64,000 nucleotides of DNA, from the NCBI RefSeq assembly GCF_021545785.1, contig NZ_CP079801.1:3530001-3594000 (forward strand). Direction: 5' to 3'. The notes under the pieces were generated by a model. It was not told the DNA's origin. It saw only the letters and a list, made by a program, of their open reading frames with translations, and did no database searches. Of the stretch, positions 54,769-64,000 are shown piece after piece. The position numbers were made by a program, and so were the translations under genes. This DNA is from Halopseudomonas maritima. GTDB lineage: Bacteria; Pseudomonadota; Gammaproteobacteria; Pseudomonadales; Pseudomonadaceae. Every line of letters begins with the position of its first letter. Position 1 is the stretch's first letter.

Positions 54769-56328
54769 TCAGGCCAGCACGCCGAACTCGGCCAGGAACT
54801 GGTCACGCAGTTCGCGCTTGAGCACCTTGCCGATGGCGCTGCGTGGCAGCTCGTCGGTGATGATGACGCGGGTCAGGCGCTGCGTCTTGCCAACGCGCTC
54901 ATTGAACCAGGCCTTTACTTGCTCGGCCTCTACCGTGCGGCCTGCAAAGGGCACGATGTAGGCGACCGGGGTTTCGCCCCAGCTAGTGGAAGCCACGCCC
55001 ACAACGGTTACGTCCTGCAGGTCGGGGTGCTTGCGCAGCTCGGCTTCCAGGTCACTGGGGTAAATGTTGAAGCCGCCGCTGATGATCATATCCTTGCGAC
55101 GGTCCATCAGGGTGAGGAAGCCTTCCTCGTCAAAACGGCCGACGTCGCCGGTACGGATAAAGCGCTTGCCGGTGCTGTCGTACCACTCCGCCTCGGCGGT
55201 TTTTTGCGGCTTGTTCAGGTAGCCGGCCATCATTGCGGGCGAATGGCCGACGACTTCACCAATCTCGCCGCGCGGCAGCTCAACGCCATCCTCGTCAATC
55301 ACGCGCATATCGTGGCCTTCCATCGGTAGACCCACGGTATGCAGTTTGTCGGGGTAGGTGTGCGCTGCCAGGGCGCAGGAGCCGCCGCCTTCGGTCATGC
55401 CGTAGAACTCGACCAGGCCGCCGGGCCAGCGTTTGAGTACATCGGCTTTCAGCTCGGCGTGGAAGGGCGCGCTGGTACTGAACTTCATGATGTAGCTGCT
55501 GAGGTCGTAACTGTCGAAGTCCGGCCGTGCCATGATGCGTTGGTATTGCACCGGGACCAGCATGCTGTGGGTAATGCGGTTGGCCTCTGCCAGCTTCAGG
55601 TAACGCTCGGCGTCAAACTTGGCCATGATGACGACGGTGCCGCCCAGGCCGATGGTCGGCAGGAAGGAGACCAGCGTGGTGTTGGAGTAGAGCGGGGTCG
55701 ACATCAGGGTGCGGCAGTCCGGGCCATAGCCCATGGTCAGGCCGCGCTGAATGTGCGACCAGCGCATGCCGTGGGACTGCACGATACCTTTCGGCTCGCC
55801 GGTGGTGCCCGAGGAGTAGATGACGTTGAAGGTCATTTCCGGGGTGATGTCGACCGGGCTCGGTTTGGCGCCGTCTGCTGCCAGCCAATCATTGTAGTGG
55901 CGCTCGGCACCGCTGTTGTCCAGGCTCAGCAGCGGCATGCCCAGGCGCTCACGAATGGCGTCGATGGCGTTCAGGGTGCTGACGTCGGCAAAAAACAGCT
56001 TGGCAGCCGAGTCGGCCAGCATGCCGAGCAGGCTCTCGGGGGTAGAGGAGGGAGCGAGCGGAGCGACAGTGACGCCAGCACGCAGGGCGCCGACGAAAAG
56101 CACGGCGTAGTTGATCGAGTTGGCGGCACAGATGGCGATAGCGTCACTGGCCTGCAGCCCGTCACGCTGCAGTGCGGCCGCAACGCGGTCGGCCTCGGCG
56201 CTCAGCTCACGGTAGGTCATGCGCTGGTCGCCCTCGATCAGCGCGGGATGGTCGGCACTTTCCTGCGCGTGGGCGGCGATCAGGGCGGGCAACGTGGTAT
56301 AGGGCGATTCGAGGGTAACTATGGACAT
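54769..56328 (-). CDS. AMP-forming acyl-CoA/fatty-acid ligase
   Basis: 519 residues from the ATG at 56328. The adenylation core shows the P-loop YSSGTTGEPKG (about 170-180), FYGMTEGGG (A5 motif), the TGDVGRFDEEGF region with the ATP-binding Asp, and the C-terminal GKVLKRELR with the catalytic Lys (A10). This fits long-chain fatty acyl-CoA ligases; the acyl specificity is unknown. A TTG at 56394 with GGGG upstream would add 22 residues. Its position upstream of fabA may be fortuitous. Confidence 0.85.
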   Translation of the reverse strand: MSIVTLESPYTTLPALIAAHAQESADHPALIEGDQRMTYRELSAEADRVAAALQRDGLQASDAIAICAANSINYAVLFVGALRAGVTVAPLAPSSTPESLLGMLADSAAKLFFADVSTLNAIDAIRERLGMPLLSLDNSGAERHYNDWLAADGAKPSPVDITPEMTFNVIYSSGTTGEPKGIVQSHGMRWSHIQRGLTMGYGPDCRTLMSTPLYSNTTLVSFLPTIGLGGTVVIMAKFDAERYLKLAEANRITHSMLVPVQYQRIMARPDFDSYDLSSYIMKFSTSAPFHAELKADVLKRWPGGLVEFYGMTEGGGSCALAAHTYPDKLHTVGLPMEGHDMRVIDEDGVELPRGEIGEVVGHSPAMMAGYLNKPQKTAEAEWYDSTGKRFIRTGDVGRFDEEGFLTLMDRRKDMIISGGFNIYPSDLEAELRKHPDLQDVTVVGVASTSWGETPVAYIVPFAGRTVEAEQVKAWFNERVGKTQRLTRVIITDELPRSAIGKVLKRELRDQFLAEFGVLA

Positions 56329-56481
56329 GCGTGAGGCGCTCGACTGGAGTTGTTGTTGGCGTAACGGCTGATCGTCTACAGATGAGACAGCCAAGTTTGC
56401 CCCAGTGTCGCTATTTGCTGCCTCTGAATCCAGCGTTGCAGAGGCCTTGGCCGCCGGTGGAATGGTGCACGATCAGCGCCA

Positions 56482-58404
56482 TCAATGGTTGGACTGATGC
56501 AACCATGGTTCCAACGCCTGCAGTAAGGCCTGCCTGGTTACCGGCTTGCTGAGGAAGTCTTGCATGCCTGCTGCGGCGCTGTCACGGCGATCTAATTCGA
56601 AGGCGCTGGCGGTCAGTGCAATGCAGGGGATGGGGGGCTGGTTGTGCTCTGCACAATGTGCGTGATAGCGGCGACAAACCTCCATACCGTCAATGTCAGG
56701 CAGTTGGATGTCCATCAGTGCGGCGGCATAGCGTCTGGGTGAAGACGTCAGCTGGCGCAGCGCCTCTTCGCCGCTGGCAACCACGGTGACGCTGATGTCG
56801 GCGGTGTTGAGCATACCCTCGATCACCATCTGATTGACCGGGTTATCTTCCACCAGTAGCACCGGCAGGTTGCTGCGTTGGCCACTGGGCAGCGTCCGTG
56901 ATCTTGGCTCTCCGAGCGGATGCTCGCGGAGGGTCAGGGGTATTTCGAAGGTAAACACAGACCCTTGGCCCTCGTGACTCTCGGCGACCAGCTCGCCGCC
57001 CATCTTCTCCGCGAAGGTGCGTGCGATAGACAGTCCCAGTCCCGTACCGCCAAAGCGGCGCGAGGTGCTGCTATCGGCCTGCTGGAAAGCGTCGAACATG
57101 CGCTCCAGGCGCTCGGGAGCAATGCCGATACCGGTGTCGGATACCGCGCAACGCAGCCAGAGACTGTCGGTACCGGTTAATTGCCAGCTGGCGTGCACGG
57201 CAATGTAGCCCTGCTCGGTGAATTTCATGGCATTGCCGACCAGGTTGACCAGGATCTGGCGAATGCGCGTGGGGTCGCCCACTACTTCGCTTTGGGCGTC
57301 GCTGCCGTTCAGTCGTGTGATCAACTGCAGCTTCTTTTGTCGCGCTGTGTGCTCAAACACGCTGACCGATGACTGGATCAGCTGGGGCAGATTGAAGGGG
57401 ATGTGCTCAAGTTCCAGAGCGCCGCGCTCAATACGCGAGAAGTCGAGTATGTCGTTAATAACCTTGAGCAGGTGGTCGGTGGACTCTCCGGCAATGTGCA
57501 CGTACTCGCTTTGCTCGCTGTTCAGCTCTGTGGTCTCAAGCAATTGAAGCATGCCTAGCACGCCGTTCATCGGGGTGCGCAGCTCGTGACTCATCATGGC
57601 AAGAAATTCCGACTTGGCGCGGTTGGCAGCCTCGGCATCCTCGCGGGCGCTGATCAGCTCCTGCATGGCACGCTGTTGCTGATTCTCCGCGTGCTCAAGT
57701 GTTTCGGCCAGACTGTTGATGTTGCGCATCAACTGACCTATTTCGTGCTCATCATCGACGTTAAGGCGGGTGTCGAGCTTGCCCTGCTGCAGCTGGGAGA
57801 CAGTTTGCCCCATGCGCACCATGGGGTCGGCCAGCGCCTTGGCCAGACGCAGCGCGAGAAAGAGCGTGGCAATCAGCACCAGGGCGGCGAGCCCCAGGGT
57901 TTTCAGCAGCATACTGTGTTGACGCTTGATGAACGCGCTGTTGCTTAGGCCAACGTGCACCTGGCCAAGATAGCGCTGCTGCTCGCTGCCAGGCTGGGGC
58001 GGGCTGTCGAGCAGGAAGAGGTCGTTTTGCAGCGCGATGCGCTCGCGCAGGATATCGGCGACAAACACCTGCAGTCCGTCGTGATCGGCCTCGGCGGCGC
58101 GACCAAGATGCAGCAGCGGCCGGCCGGTGCGGTCGTAGACTTTGACATAGCGTACATGTGGTACGTTGAGGGCACCTTTGACCAAGCTCTCGAGGGTGCG
58201 CAGATTGCCGCTGATCACACCGTACTCGGCGGCGGGCGCTAACTGCTCCGCGATCAGTTGGCCGGTTACCTGCAGCTCGCGATTGACGTCGTCCAGGCGA
58301 GCGGTGGTGAAGAAGGTGAACCCCACGACGCCCATCAGCAGCGCCGGCAAGGTAGCGATCAGTATCAGGCGGCTATAGATGGTGCCGCGTCGCAGAAAAT
58401 TCAT
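56482..58404 (-). CDS. Hybrid sensor histidine kinase/response regulator
   Basis: 640 residues. Membrane segment 1 is about 13-33 and segment 2 about 166-187, enclosing a 130-residue periplasmic domain. HAMP (about 188-240) is followed by HisKA with phospho-acceptor His273 ([10 protein letters not shown]), HATPase_c (N-box NAMKF, DTGIGI, GTGLGL), and a receiver domain with Asp565. There is no Hpt domain. The layout is BarA/Pseudomonas orphan-hybrid-like. The start overlaps the upstream binding-protein stop by 4 bases. No response regulator gene follows, so a separate phosphorelay partner is needed. Confidence 0.9.
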   Translation of the reverse strand: MNFLRRGTIYSRLILIATLPALLMGVVGFTFFTTARLDDVNRELQVTGQLIAEQLAPAAEYGVISGNLRTLESLVKGALNVPHVRYVKVYDRTGRPLLHLGRAAEADHDGLQVFVADILRERIALQNDLFLLDSPPQPGSEQQRYLGQVHVGLSNSAFIKRQHSMLLKTLGLAALVLIATLFLALRLAKALADPMVRMGQTVSQLQQGKLDTRLNVDDEHEIGQLMRNINSLAETLEHAENQQQRAMQELISAREDAEAANRAKSEFLAMMSHELRTPMNGVLGMLQLLETTELNSEQSEYVHIAGESTDHLLKVINDILDFSRIERGALELEHIPFNLPQLIQSSVSVFEHTARQKKLQLITRLNGSDAQSEVVGDPTRIRQILVNLVGNAMKFTEQGYIAVHASWQLTGTDSLWLRCAVSDTGIGIAPERLERMFDAFQQADSSTSRRFGGTGLGLSIARTFAEKMGGELVAESHEGQGSVFTFEIPLTLREHPLGEPRSRTLPSGQRSNLPVLLVEDNPVNQMVIEGMLNTADISVTVVASGEEALRQLTSSPRRYAAALMDIQLPDIDGMEVCRRYHAHCAEHNQPPIPCIALTASAFELDRRDSAAAGMQDFLSKPVTRQALLQALEPWLHQSNH

Positions 58405-59285
58405 GGTTCTTGCTCCAGCTCGGCCAGGCGGCGGGCGAGGGTGGCATCGTCCGGCAACGGAATACCCAGGGAACGAGCCACCTGGGTGTTGCTCAGCACG
58501 GAAAAGTAGCGGGGGTAGGACGCTGCATTGGGGGGCGCGCCCTGTTCAATCAGATAAGCGACGCTGCGCGCCATATCCTCGGGGCTGCTGTAGGTAGTGC
58601 TGAGGCTGCCCGCATCGATAAAGGGCGCGCTGGGGCCAATCAACACCTTGTTGCGCGAGTAACTGGTCAGCAGAATTGTTTTCAGGTTGTCCGCGTTGTA
58701 GATGTTGCTGTCATCGGTACCAATCAGGAGATCACTTTGGCCAATCAGGCCCAACAATTGCCGTGACAGCTCATCAGGTTTATCCAGCTCGGCAACGATT
58801 AACTCGATGTTCAGCCGCTCCGCAGCCCTAAGCCAGCCGGTGCGCTGCCAAGCGGTGGCGGGGGTCAGCAGCATTCCTGCGCGATCCAGGCGCGGCATCA
58901 GCGTTCGGCTTAATTGCAGCTGTCGGGCCGGTTTGGGGTTTGCGTAAAGCACATGCAGCCAAGGCGGAGCATCTTGGCTGCGCGGATGCCAGTACTCGCC
59001 TGTCAGGTAGGTTGCAAAAGTACGGATTTGAGCGCTTTGGCGTAAACGCCAGTTGAGCGCTTTCTGTCCCATGGTGATGATCTGGCGATATGAGGGCTGG
59101 GCAGGCAGATCAGAGTCATCGCTGGTCGCAACCTCTACGGAGCGCCCCAGTGCTGTTTGCAACTCGGCAATGAATGCATCGGTCAGGCCGCTGTGTCCGG
59201 GCAGTACCACAAGTGTTTGCGCAGCCTGGACAGGCAGGCAAAGAGCCAGCAGCAAGGTAATGAGCGCTACACGCAGTGCGTTCAT
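58401..59285 (-). CDS. Periplasmic ABC-type substrate-binding protein
   Basis: 294 residues with a signal peptide (1-22, cleaved after QAA). The fold looks like the ABC_sub_bind family (PF04392): [60 protein letters not shown]. No ABC permease or ATPase gene is nearby. Translational coupling to the hybrid kinase (ATGA overlap) suggests it is a sensory partner that presents a ligand to the kinase rather than a transport component; that is inference. Confidence 0.78.
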   Translation of the reverse strand: MNALRVALITLLLALCLPVQAAQTLVVLPGHSGLTDAFIAELQTALGRSVEVATSDDSDLPAQPSYRQIITMGQKALNWRLRQSAQIRTFATYLTGEYWHPRSQDAPPWLHVLYANPKPARQLQLSRTLMPRLDRAGMLLTPATAWQRTGWLRAAERLNIELIVAELDKPDELSRQLLGLIGQSDLLIGTDDSNIYNADNLKTILLTSYSRNKVLIGPSAPFIDAGSLSTTYSSPEDMARSVAYLIEQGAPPNAASYPRYFSVLSNTQVARSLGIPLPDDATLARRLAELEQEP

Positions 59286-59368
59286 TGGCCGTGGCGCCTG
59301 CGGTCAATCAGATAGAGGTAAGACATTCCTTGTCCGTGTTCCCTGTAACAGTGGTTTGCGCATCTGCC

Positions 59369-61567
59369 TCAAAACGATAGTTCGGCACTCAGGTAGTACT
59401 GGCTCTGGCTGTCGTACAGGTTCTCATCCCAAGTCAGTGCCTCATCATCCAAACGTTCTTGCCAGGTCAGCGCCAGACTCAGGGCTGAACTGGCTGACAG
59501 TTCGAAGCGCTTTTCGAGCCGCAGATCGGCGCGCTCGAAACGGCGCTCGTTCAGCTCGTCTGCGCCATAGTAGAACAGGCTGCTGGTGAAGCCGGCGGGC
59601 CATTCGTGAATCCAGCCTGCGCTGCCAGAATGCCGTGGGGTAAGTCGTTCATCCAGCTTGCTACTTGCGTCATAAACAATATGAGCATAGGTCAGGCGAA
59701 GGCGATCCGCGTACCCCAGGCGCCAGTCGACCTCGGCCTCGCCACCCCGAAATTCCACGCGCGAGTTGTTGTTGGGGTAGAAGTCGGTGATTTTCAGCGG
59801 CTCGCTGTTCATGTTATCGATGCGTTCCTGGAAAAAACGTACATCCAGCGATACACCCTGACGGCTGAAGTTACCGTGGTACCCCAGCTCGACGGCGCGC
59901 ATCCGTTCCTGCTCCAGGTCGCCAGGTCCGATGCCGGTTGCGTAGTACTCGGGGTTGGCTGGTACGGGGCCACTGGCGTTCTTGATCGGGTAACTCCAAT
60001 AGGCGTTATTTTCATACATGTCGGGGGAGCGTACCGCCTCGGAGTAGACTGCACGCAGGCTGTGCAACGGGGCTATGAAAAAGTGCCCGGCAATACGTGG
60101 TGAGAACGAAGTGCCGATCAGACGGTCGTCTTCCAGCATGCCGCCCAATTGAAACAGCCAGCGGGCGTGCGGCCGGTACTCCAGGTTGCCGAAGCCTTGG
60201 ACGATGTGGTTCTCCACGGTGCCACCAAAAAAAGTTTCCGAAGTGGCGCGGTCGTAGCGGTAGCTCAAACCACTCATCAAACGTAGCTGGTCATTAACCC
60301 GCAGAGTGTCCTGAACTTCGAGGTGTATGCGGTTTTCTTCCATGTTGTGGTCGATGTCCCAGCACACTGGCTCACTGTTTCGGTAACCGTTGCGCGCTTG
60401 CTTGATGGCTTCGCCCAGGGCTCCGAGTTGAGCGGTATATTCGCTACCGAGACTGATCTGCATGGCAGTGCGCATATCGTAGGCTGCGTCAGCGTATTCT
60501 AGGAACTTACTCACCCGGCGAGCTGCGGTGGGGTTCAGGTCGTACAACTGCTTGAGCTCATCAATGAACACAATGGGGCTGTCACAGGCACGCCAGGCCT
60601 GCTCGCGGTTCATCTGCTGGGCATAGGCGAGGATCTGCACACTATGGTCGGGATTAATGTCGTTTTTCCACAGTCCCTGCAGCGAGTAGTCGCTTATCTG
60701 GCTGTCCGAATCGGGGTTGTGTTCGGCGATGGCGTAATCGTAGGCGCCCAGCGTGTCGCGGCTCGGCCGTAGCGCCTTGAGGTAAGGCTCATAGTCGTAA
60801 TAATACTGCTGCTTTGAGTGACTGGCAGCGAGTTGCAGCTCCAGGGTCTGCTGGTGCGTTATGTTGAAAGCGCCGCTTAGATTGAAGCGTTCCAATTGCC
60901 GACTATCGCGGTACTCGACACCAGGTTCCAGCAGGTCGAAGCCATCGTCGGCCACCCCGGAGAGGCTCAGACGCCAGTCGCTCTGTGCCAGCCGGAAATG
61001 CTGGTTGCCGTACCAGTCGCTGACGCCTCGGTCGCCCTGAGTGTACTTCAGCGTCGTGCCAGCGTAATCGCGAGGGTGGCGCGAGATGATATTGATCACG
61101 CCCATCAGAGCGTTGGCGCCGTAGGCCGCAGTGTTGGGGCCGCGAAACACCTCGATTCGTTCGATGTCTTCTATGGCCAGGGGGATGGCAGACCACTCGA
61201 CCGTGGCAAAGCCAGGCCTGTAGACGGAGCGTCCGTCAACCAGTACCTGCATGCGCCGAGCTTCGCTGATATTGGTCCCGTGCAGGTTGACGTTCATCTG
61301 GTTGCCGGAGCGGTAGCCCACCATCATGCCAGGCACCAGGCGCATCAGCTCGGGTACGTCTCGCGCTCCGGAAGCTCGAATCAACTGACGGTCCAGTACC
61401 GTCATGCTGCCTGGCACTTCGGCCGGACTCTGTTTCAGGCGGGTTGCGCTCAGGACGGTGGGTAACTTCAGTTCGCCAAGTAGCGGGTCGTCGCCCAATG
61501 ACTGAGCCTGCAACGGCAGGCTGGAGCCCAGCAGGGCGAAAGCGAGGATGTGGCGCGGCGCAGACAT
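59369..61567 (-). CDS. TonB-dependent outer-membrane receptor
   Basis: 732 residues with a signal peptide (cleaved near residue 21). The plug domain (about 45-150) has VPELMRLVPGMMVGYRSGN, MNVNLHGTN, RMQVLVDGRSVYRPGF and IERIEVFRGPNTAAYGANALMGVINI, like colicin I/vitamin B12/catecholate-type receptors. The barrel ends in SAELSF with a terminal Phe. It is the first gene of the three-gene operon with the binding protein 83 bases downstream. Ligand unknown. Confidence 0.88.
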   Translation of the reverse strand: MSAPRHILAFALLGSSLPLQAQSLGDDPLLGELKLPTVLSATRLKQSPAEVPGSMTVLDRQLIRASGARDVPELMRLVPGMMVGYRSGNQMNVNLHGTNISEARRMQVLVDGRSVYRPGFATVEWSAIPLAIEDIERIEVFRGPNTAAYGANALMGVINIISRHPRDYAGTTLKYTQGDRGVSDWYGNQHFRLAQSDWRLSLSGVADDGFDLLEPGVEYRDSRQLERFNLSGAFNITHQQTLELQLAASHSKQQYYYDYEPYLKALRPSRDTLGAYDYAIAEHNPDSDSQISDYSLQGLWKNDINPDHSVQILAYAQQMNREQAWRACDSPIVFIDELKQLYDLNPTAARRVSKFLEYADAAYDMRTAMQISLGSEYTAQLGALGEAIKQARNGYRNSEPVCWDIDHNMEENRIHLEVQDTLRVNDQLRLMSGLSYRYDRATSETFFGGTVENHIVQGFGNLEYRPHARWLFQLGGMLEDDRLIGTSFSPRIAGHFFIAPLHSLRAVYSEAVRSPDMYENNAYWSYPIKNASGPVPANPEYYATGIGPGDLEQERMRAVELGYHGNFSRQGVSLDVRFFQERIDNMNSEPLKITDFYPNNNSRVEFRGGEAEVDWRLGYADRLRLTYAHIVYDASSKLDERLTPRHSGSAGWIHEWPAGFTSSLFYYGADELNERRFERADLRLEKRFELSASSALSLALTWQERLDDEALTWDENLYDSQSQYYLSAELSF

Positions 61568-61744
61568 AGTGGTGGCACTTTGGTTCTTTATAGGAGTGCG
61601 CCCATCTTAACCAGTGCGACAGGTTTTTCCAGCGGCAAATTGCCGTGCATTTTTGCGCTCGGGTGCATCTAACTAGGGGGGTAGCATTGATCAGCGCCGC
61701 GCTGGGCTTATACTGGCGCCAGATTCATTGTCTAAGGATGTTGC

Positions 61745-62785
61745 ATGACCGATCGCAAAGCGTCTGTCTGTGTGTTGGGTGGGGGGAGCTTTGGTACTAC
61801 GCTGGCCAACCTTATGGCCCGCGAGGGCGTGCCGGTAACCCTGTGGCTGCGTGACCCCGATGTGGCTCGGCAGATCAGCGAACAGCACGAGAATCCGCGC
61901 TACCTGCCGGGGGTCGCGCTGGATGAGCGCCTCTCGGTCACGACCGACATCAATGCGGCCCTGGCGGCCGCCGAGCTGGTGTTTCTGGCCATCCCGTCCG
62001 GCGCTTTCCGTACGGTGTTGCAACAGATCGGATCCCAATTGGCCGGCAAGCAGGTTGTGAGTACCACCAAGGGGATCGAGCAGCCGGGCTTTTTGATGAT
62101 GAGCCAGATAGTCGAGCAGGAGGCGCCTGCGGCCCATGTCGCGGTGCTGTCTGGCCCCAACCTGGCCAAGGAGATCGCAGCCGGCGAGCTAACCGCTACC
62201 GTGGTGGCCAGCGAGGACGAGCAGCTGTGTCGCGATGTGCAGGCGGTGCTCGGTTGCGCCAATCTGCGTGTTTACGCCAGCCAGGACCGCTATGGCGTGG
62301 AGCTGGGTGGTGCGCTGAAGAACGTCTACGCGATTATCTCCGGGATGGCGGCAGCGCTTGGTATGGGCGAAAACACCAAGGCGATGCTGATCACCCGCGC
62401 GCTCGCGGAGATGACCCGCTTTGCGGTGCATATGGGGGCCAATCCGTTGACCTTCCTGGGGCTGGCCGGCGTTGGTGACCTGATCGTCACCTGCGTGTCG
62501 CCGCAGTCGCGCAACTTTCAGGTGGGCCATGCGCTCGGCATGGGCGAGACGCTGGAGCAGAGCGTGGCGCGGCTCGGCCAGGTGGCCGAGGGCGTGAATA
62601 CCCTCAAGGTGCTCAAGCAAAAGGCCGCTGAGGAAGGCGTGTACATGCCGCTGGTTGATGGCCTGTACGCCATTGTGTTTGAACAAAAGCCGCTACCGGC
62701 GGTGATTGCTCGGCTGATGTCGGCTGAGCAGAAAAACGATGTCGAGTTCGCTGCCTTCATGTCTGCAGCGCCGGCCAAGCTCTGA
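61745..62785 (+). CDS. gpsA: Glycerol-3-phosphate dehydrogenase [NAD(P)+] GpsA
   Basis: 346 residues. The N-terminal Rossmann motif is [12 protein letters not shown] (about 13-24), and the [10 protein letters not shown] segment is near 137. The catalytic Lys is in [14 protein letters not shown] (about residue 194). It makes sn-glycerol 3-phosphate for phospholipid synthesis. It is first of a small operon with a DUF4389 gene 9 bases downstream. Confidence 0.96.
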   Translation: MTDRKASVCVLGGGSFGTTLANLMAREGVPVTLWLRDPDVARQISEQHENPRYLPGVALDERLSVTTDINAALAAAELVFLAIPSGAFRTVLQQIGSQLAGKQVVSTTKGIEQPGFLMMSQIVEQEAPAAHVAVLSGPNLAKEIAAGELTATVVASEDEQLCRDVQAVLGCANLRVYASQDRYGVELGGALKNVYAIISGMAAALGMGENTKAMLITRALAEMTRFAVHMGANPLTFLGLAGVGDLIVTCVSPQSRNFQVGHALGMGETLEQSVARLGQVAEGVNTLKVLKQKAAEEGVYMPLVDGLYAIVFEQKPLPAVIARLMSAEQKNDVEFAAFMSAAPAKL

Positions 62786-62794
62786 GGAGAGTCT

Positions 62795-63109
62795 GTGAAT
62801 ACGTTTTTGAACAATCTGTGCTCGGCTGATTTCTGGTTGCGTCTGGTGTACGTGGTGTTTTTTGCGCTGGCCTGGCAGGTAGCTGAGGTCGCTCTGGCGG
62901 TGCTGACACTGATCCAGATTGCCTACCGCCTGTTCAGCGGCGAGCCCGATGCTGACTGCGCGCGCTGGGGTAGTAGCTTGTCGCAGTTTGTCTGGCAGAG
63001 TGGTCGTTACTTGACTGGTGCGAGCGAGCAAAAGCCCTGGCCCTTCAGTGACTGGCCGGACGGTAACGCACAGTGGACCACGCAGCCGCAGGACCGGGGG
63101 CAGCCGTGA
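62795..63109 (+). CDS. DUF4389 family membrane protein
   Basis: 104 residues with a GTG start, GAGGAG upstream. It shows the DUF4389 pattern: RLVYVVFFALAWQVAEVALAVLTLIQIAYRLFSGEPD, then LSQFVWQSGRYLTGASEQKPWPFSDWP. One or two membrane segments in the first 50 residues. Function unknown. Its stop overlaps the sixA GTG by 4 bases. Confidence 0.85.
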   Translation: MNTFLNNLCSADFWLRLVYVVFFALAWQVAEVALAVLTLIQIAYRLFSGEPDADCARWGSSLSQFVWQSGRYLTGASEQKPWPFSDWPDGNAQWTTQPQDRGQP

Positions 63110-63576
63110 GAGTCTGGGTCTTGCGCCACGGTCAGGCAGCGGCGCAGGCGCCAACCGACCCTGAGCGCCCGCTGACAGCGGCGGGCGAGCAAGAGGTGCG
63201 CAGCATGTGTCGGCTGCTGGCAGGCCAACCCTTGGACACCATCCTGGCCAGCCCCTACCTCCGCGCTCAGCAGACAGCAGCTCTGGTGGCAGGTGAGCTT
63301 GGTTTTGTCCGCGGGGTGTCGATCGCCCCCTGGCTGACGCCGGACGATGACCCCGCTGAGGTGCTGGGTTACCTGGCCGAGCGAGGCGAGCAAAATGTGC
63401 TGCTGGTCAGCCATCAACCATTGGTTAGCCAAGTGCTGAGCCTGCTGTGCGAAGGGCATCGACGGGCGCACTTGCCTATGCCAACGGCGGGGCTGGCCTG
63501 CGTCGACACCGATTTTGTGGCAGCTGGCCTTGGCCAGCTTCAGCTTCTGCAAAGCCCGGCGCAGCTGGCTGACTGA
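63106..63576 (+). CDS. sixA: Phosphohistidine phosphatase SixA
   Basis: 156 residues from the GTG at 63106 (GTGA overlap). The RHG motif is Arg7-His8-Gly9 and the second catalytic histidine is in LLVSHQPLV. ASPYLRAQQTA carries the family second arginine. SixA removes phosphate from histidine phosphotransfer domains such as that of ArcB or PtsN pathway proteins. It is part of the gpsA operon, an arrangement common in Pseudomonas. Confidence 0.9.
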   Translation: MRVWVLRHGQAAAQAPTDPERPLTAAGEQEVRSMCRLLAGQPLDTILASPYLRAQQTAALVAGELGFVRGVSIAPWLTPDDDPAEVLGYLAERGEQNVLLVSHQPLVSQVLSLLCEGHRRAHLPMPTAGLACVDTDFVAAGLGQLQLLQSPAQLAD

Positions 63577-63710
63577 TCAGCAGCGCTTGCTTCGCTCTGC
63601 TACGGCCTTGTCGGCGTCTGTCTGCTGGGATAGTGTGAGCGCAGATTCCAGCGGTTGGTCGCGCTCCAAGTGGCCGCCGCCACAATAATAATGATTCGGC
63701 GGAGCAAAGC

Positions 63711-64000
63711 ATGGGTGCATTGGCAAGGCAGCCTGCGACGGCGTTAGAGGCCTTTTTACGACAAGAGACCCTGCGCCCGAGCAGTACCTATCTTATTCAA
63801 CCGCTGCCGGACGGCAGTGTACAGGCGTTCAGTTGGGCTGAGGTGGGCGATCAGGCGCGCCGAGCGGCGGCCTACCTTGTCGGCCTGCAGTTGCCGCCGG
63901 GTAGCTGCATTGGGCTGCTGGCACGTAACTGCGCGCATTGGATAATCGCTGATCTGGCAATCTGGATGGCCGGACACGTGTCGGCGCCGCTTCACCCCAA
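63711..64000 (+). CDS. AMP-forming acyl-CoA synthetase, N-terminal part
   Basis: An ATG at 63711 with GGAG 7 bases upstream opens a frame that runs off the window. The 96 visible residues (FSWAEVGDQARRAAAYLVGLQLPPGSCIGLLARNCAHWIIADLAIWMAGHVSAPLHP) are the N-terminal part of an AMP-binding enzyme of the long-chain fatty acyl-CoA synthetase type. The catalytic motifs would be beyond the window edge. Confidence 0.75.
   Translation, partial: MGALARQPATALEAFLRQETLRPSSTYLIQPLPDGSVQAFSWAEVGDQARRAAAYLVGLQLPPGSCIGLLARNCAHWIIADLAIWMAGHVSAPLHP

Noticed and set aside
55339..56334. 331-residue open frame antisense to the acyl-CoA ligase
   Set aside because: The ligase frame has all adenylation motifs; the antisense frame has none and is a composition artefact.

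Overview
The window reads as a chromosome segment of a Pseudomonas-like gammaproteobacterium (Pseudomonas or the Halopseudomonas group). This rests on GC-rich coding, the fabA-fabB pair, a cis/trans fatty-acid isomerase, Rnk, CreA, a TgpA-type transglutaminase, and a type VI secretion (T6SS) gene order matching the first half of the P. aeruginosa HSI-II locus. No rRNA, tRNA, CRISPR array, IS element or phage integrase was seen. Assignments come from reading the protein sequences; no database search was possible.

Layout. 1-2.8 kb: end of a HerA/DUF853-type ATPase, rmuC, and rnk on the other strand. 3.1-8.2 kb: a compact urease operon, ureD-A-B-C-E-F-G, closed by a terminator. 8.3-15.6 kb: creA, a membrane-anchored TAXI-type binding protein, a lipoprotein hydrolase, the coupled MoxR ATPase / DUF58 / TgpA operon, and a DUF3429 membrane protein. 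15.7-25.5 kb: an accessory island of vgrG, a 1078-residue VasX-like effector, and a degenerating tandem array of membrane proteins that look like immunity proteins, with a duplicated effector tail inside it. 25.6-31.6 kb: an unknown polytopic membrane protein, YjdM/PhnA, a three-domain lipoprotein, cti, and an EamA transporter. 31.7-42.4 kb: T6SS genes tssA-B-C-E-F-G-H plus a sigma-54 activator, read right to left. 42.7-48.6 kb: small metabolic, transport and stress genes (PfpI, ribbon-helix-helix protein, LysE exporter, AraC/EamA pair, DUF2789, CsbD, Bcr/CflA). 48.9-52.5 kb: a FecA-like TonB receptor and a soluble chemoreceptor. 52.7-56.3 kb: fabA-fabB and an acyl-CoA ligase. 56.5-61.6 kb: a coupled operon of TonB receptor, periplasmic binding protein and hybrid histidine kinase. 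61.7-64 kb: gpsA, a DUF4389 protein, sixA, and the start of another AMP-forming ligase.

How the parts relate. The T6SS block supplies the sheath (TssB/C), baseplate parts (TssE/F/G), TssA cap and ClpV recycling ATPase. It lacks the membrane complex (TssJ/L/M), TssK, Hcp and Fha, so those must lie elsewhere if the system works. The vgrG island about 6 kb away encodes a spike and a probable membrane-active cargo. Its C-terminal 68 codons and the downstream membrane gene were duplicated together with a constant 1821-bp offset. This left a chimeric gene carrying the spare effector tail, a second immunity-like gene, a truncated N-terminal remnant, and a third copy broken by a one-base deletion. 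I regard this effector-tail/immunity array as the most interesting object in the window. The receptor-binding protein-kinase operon at 56.5-61.6 kb is the second.
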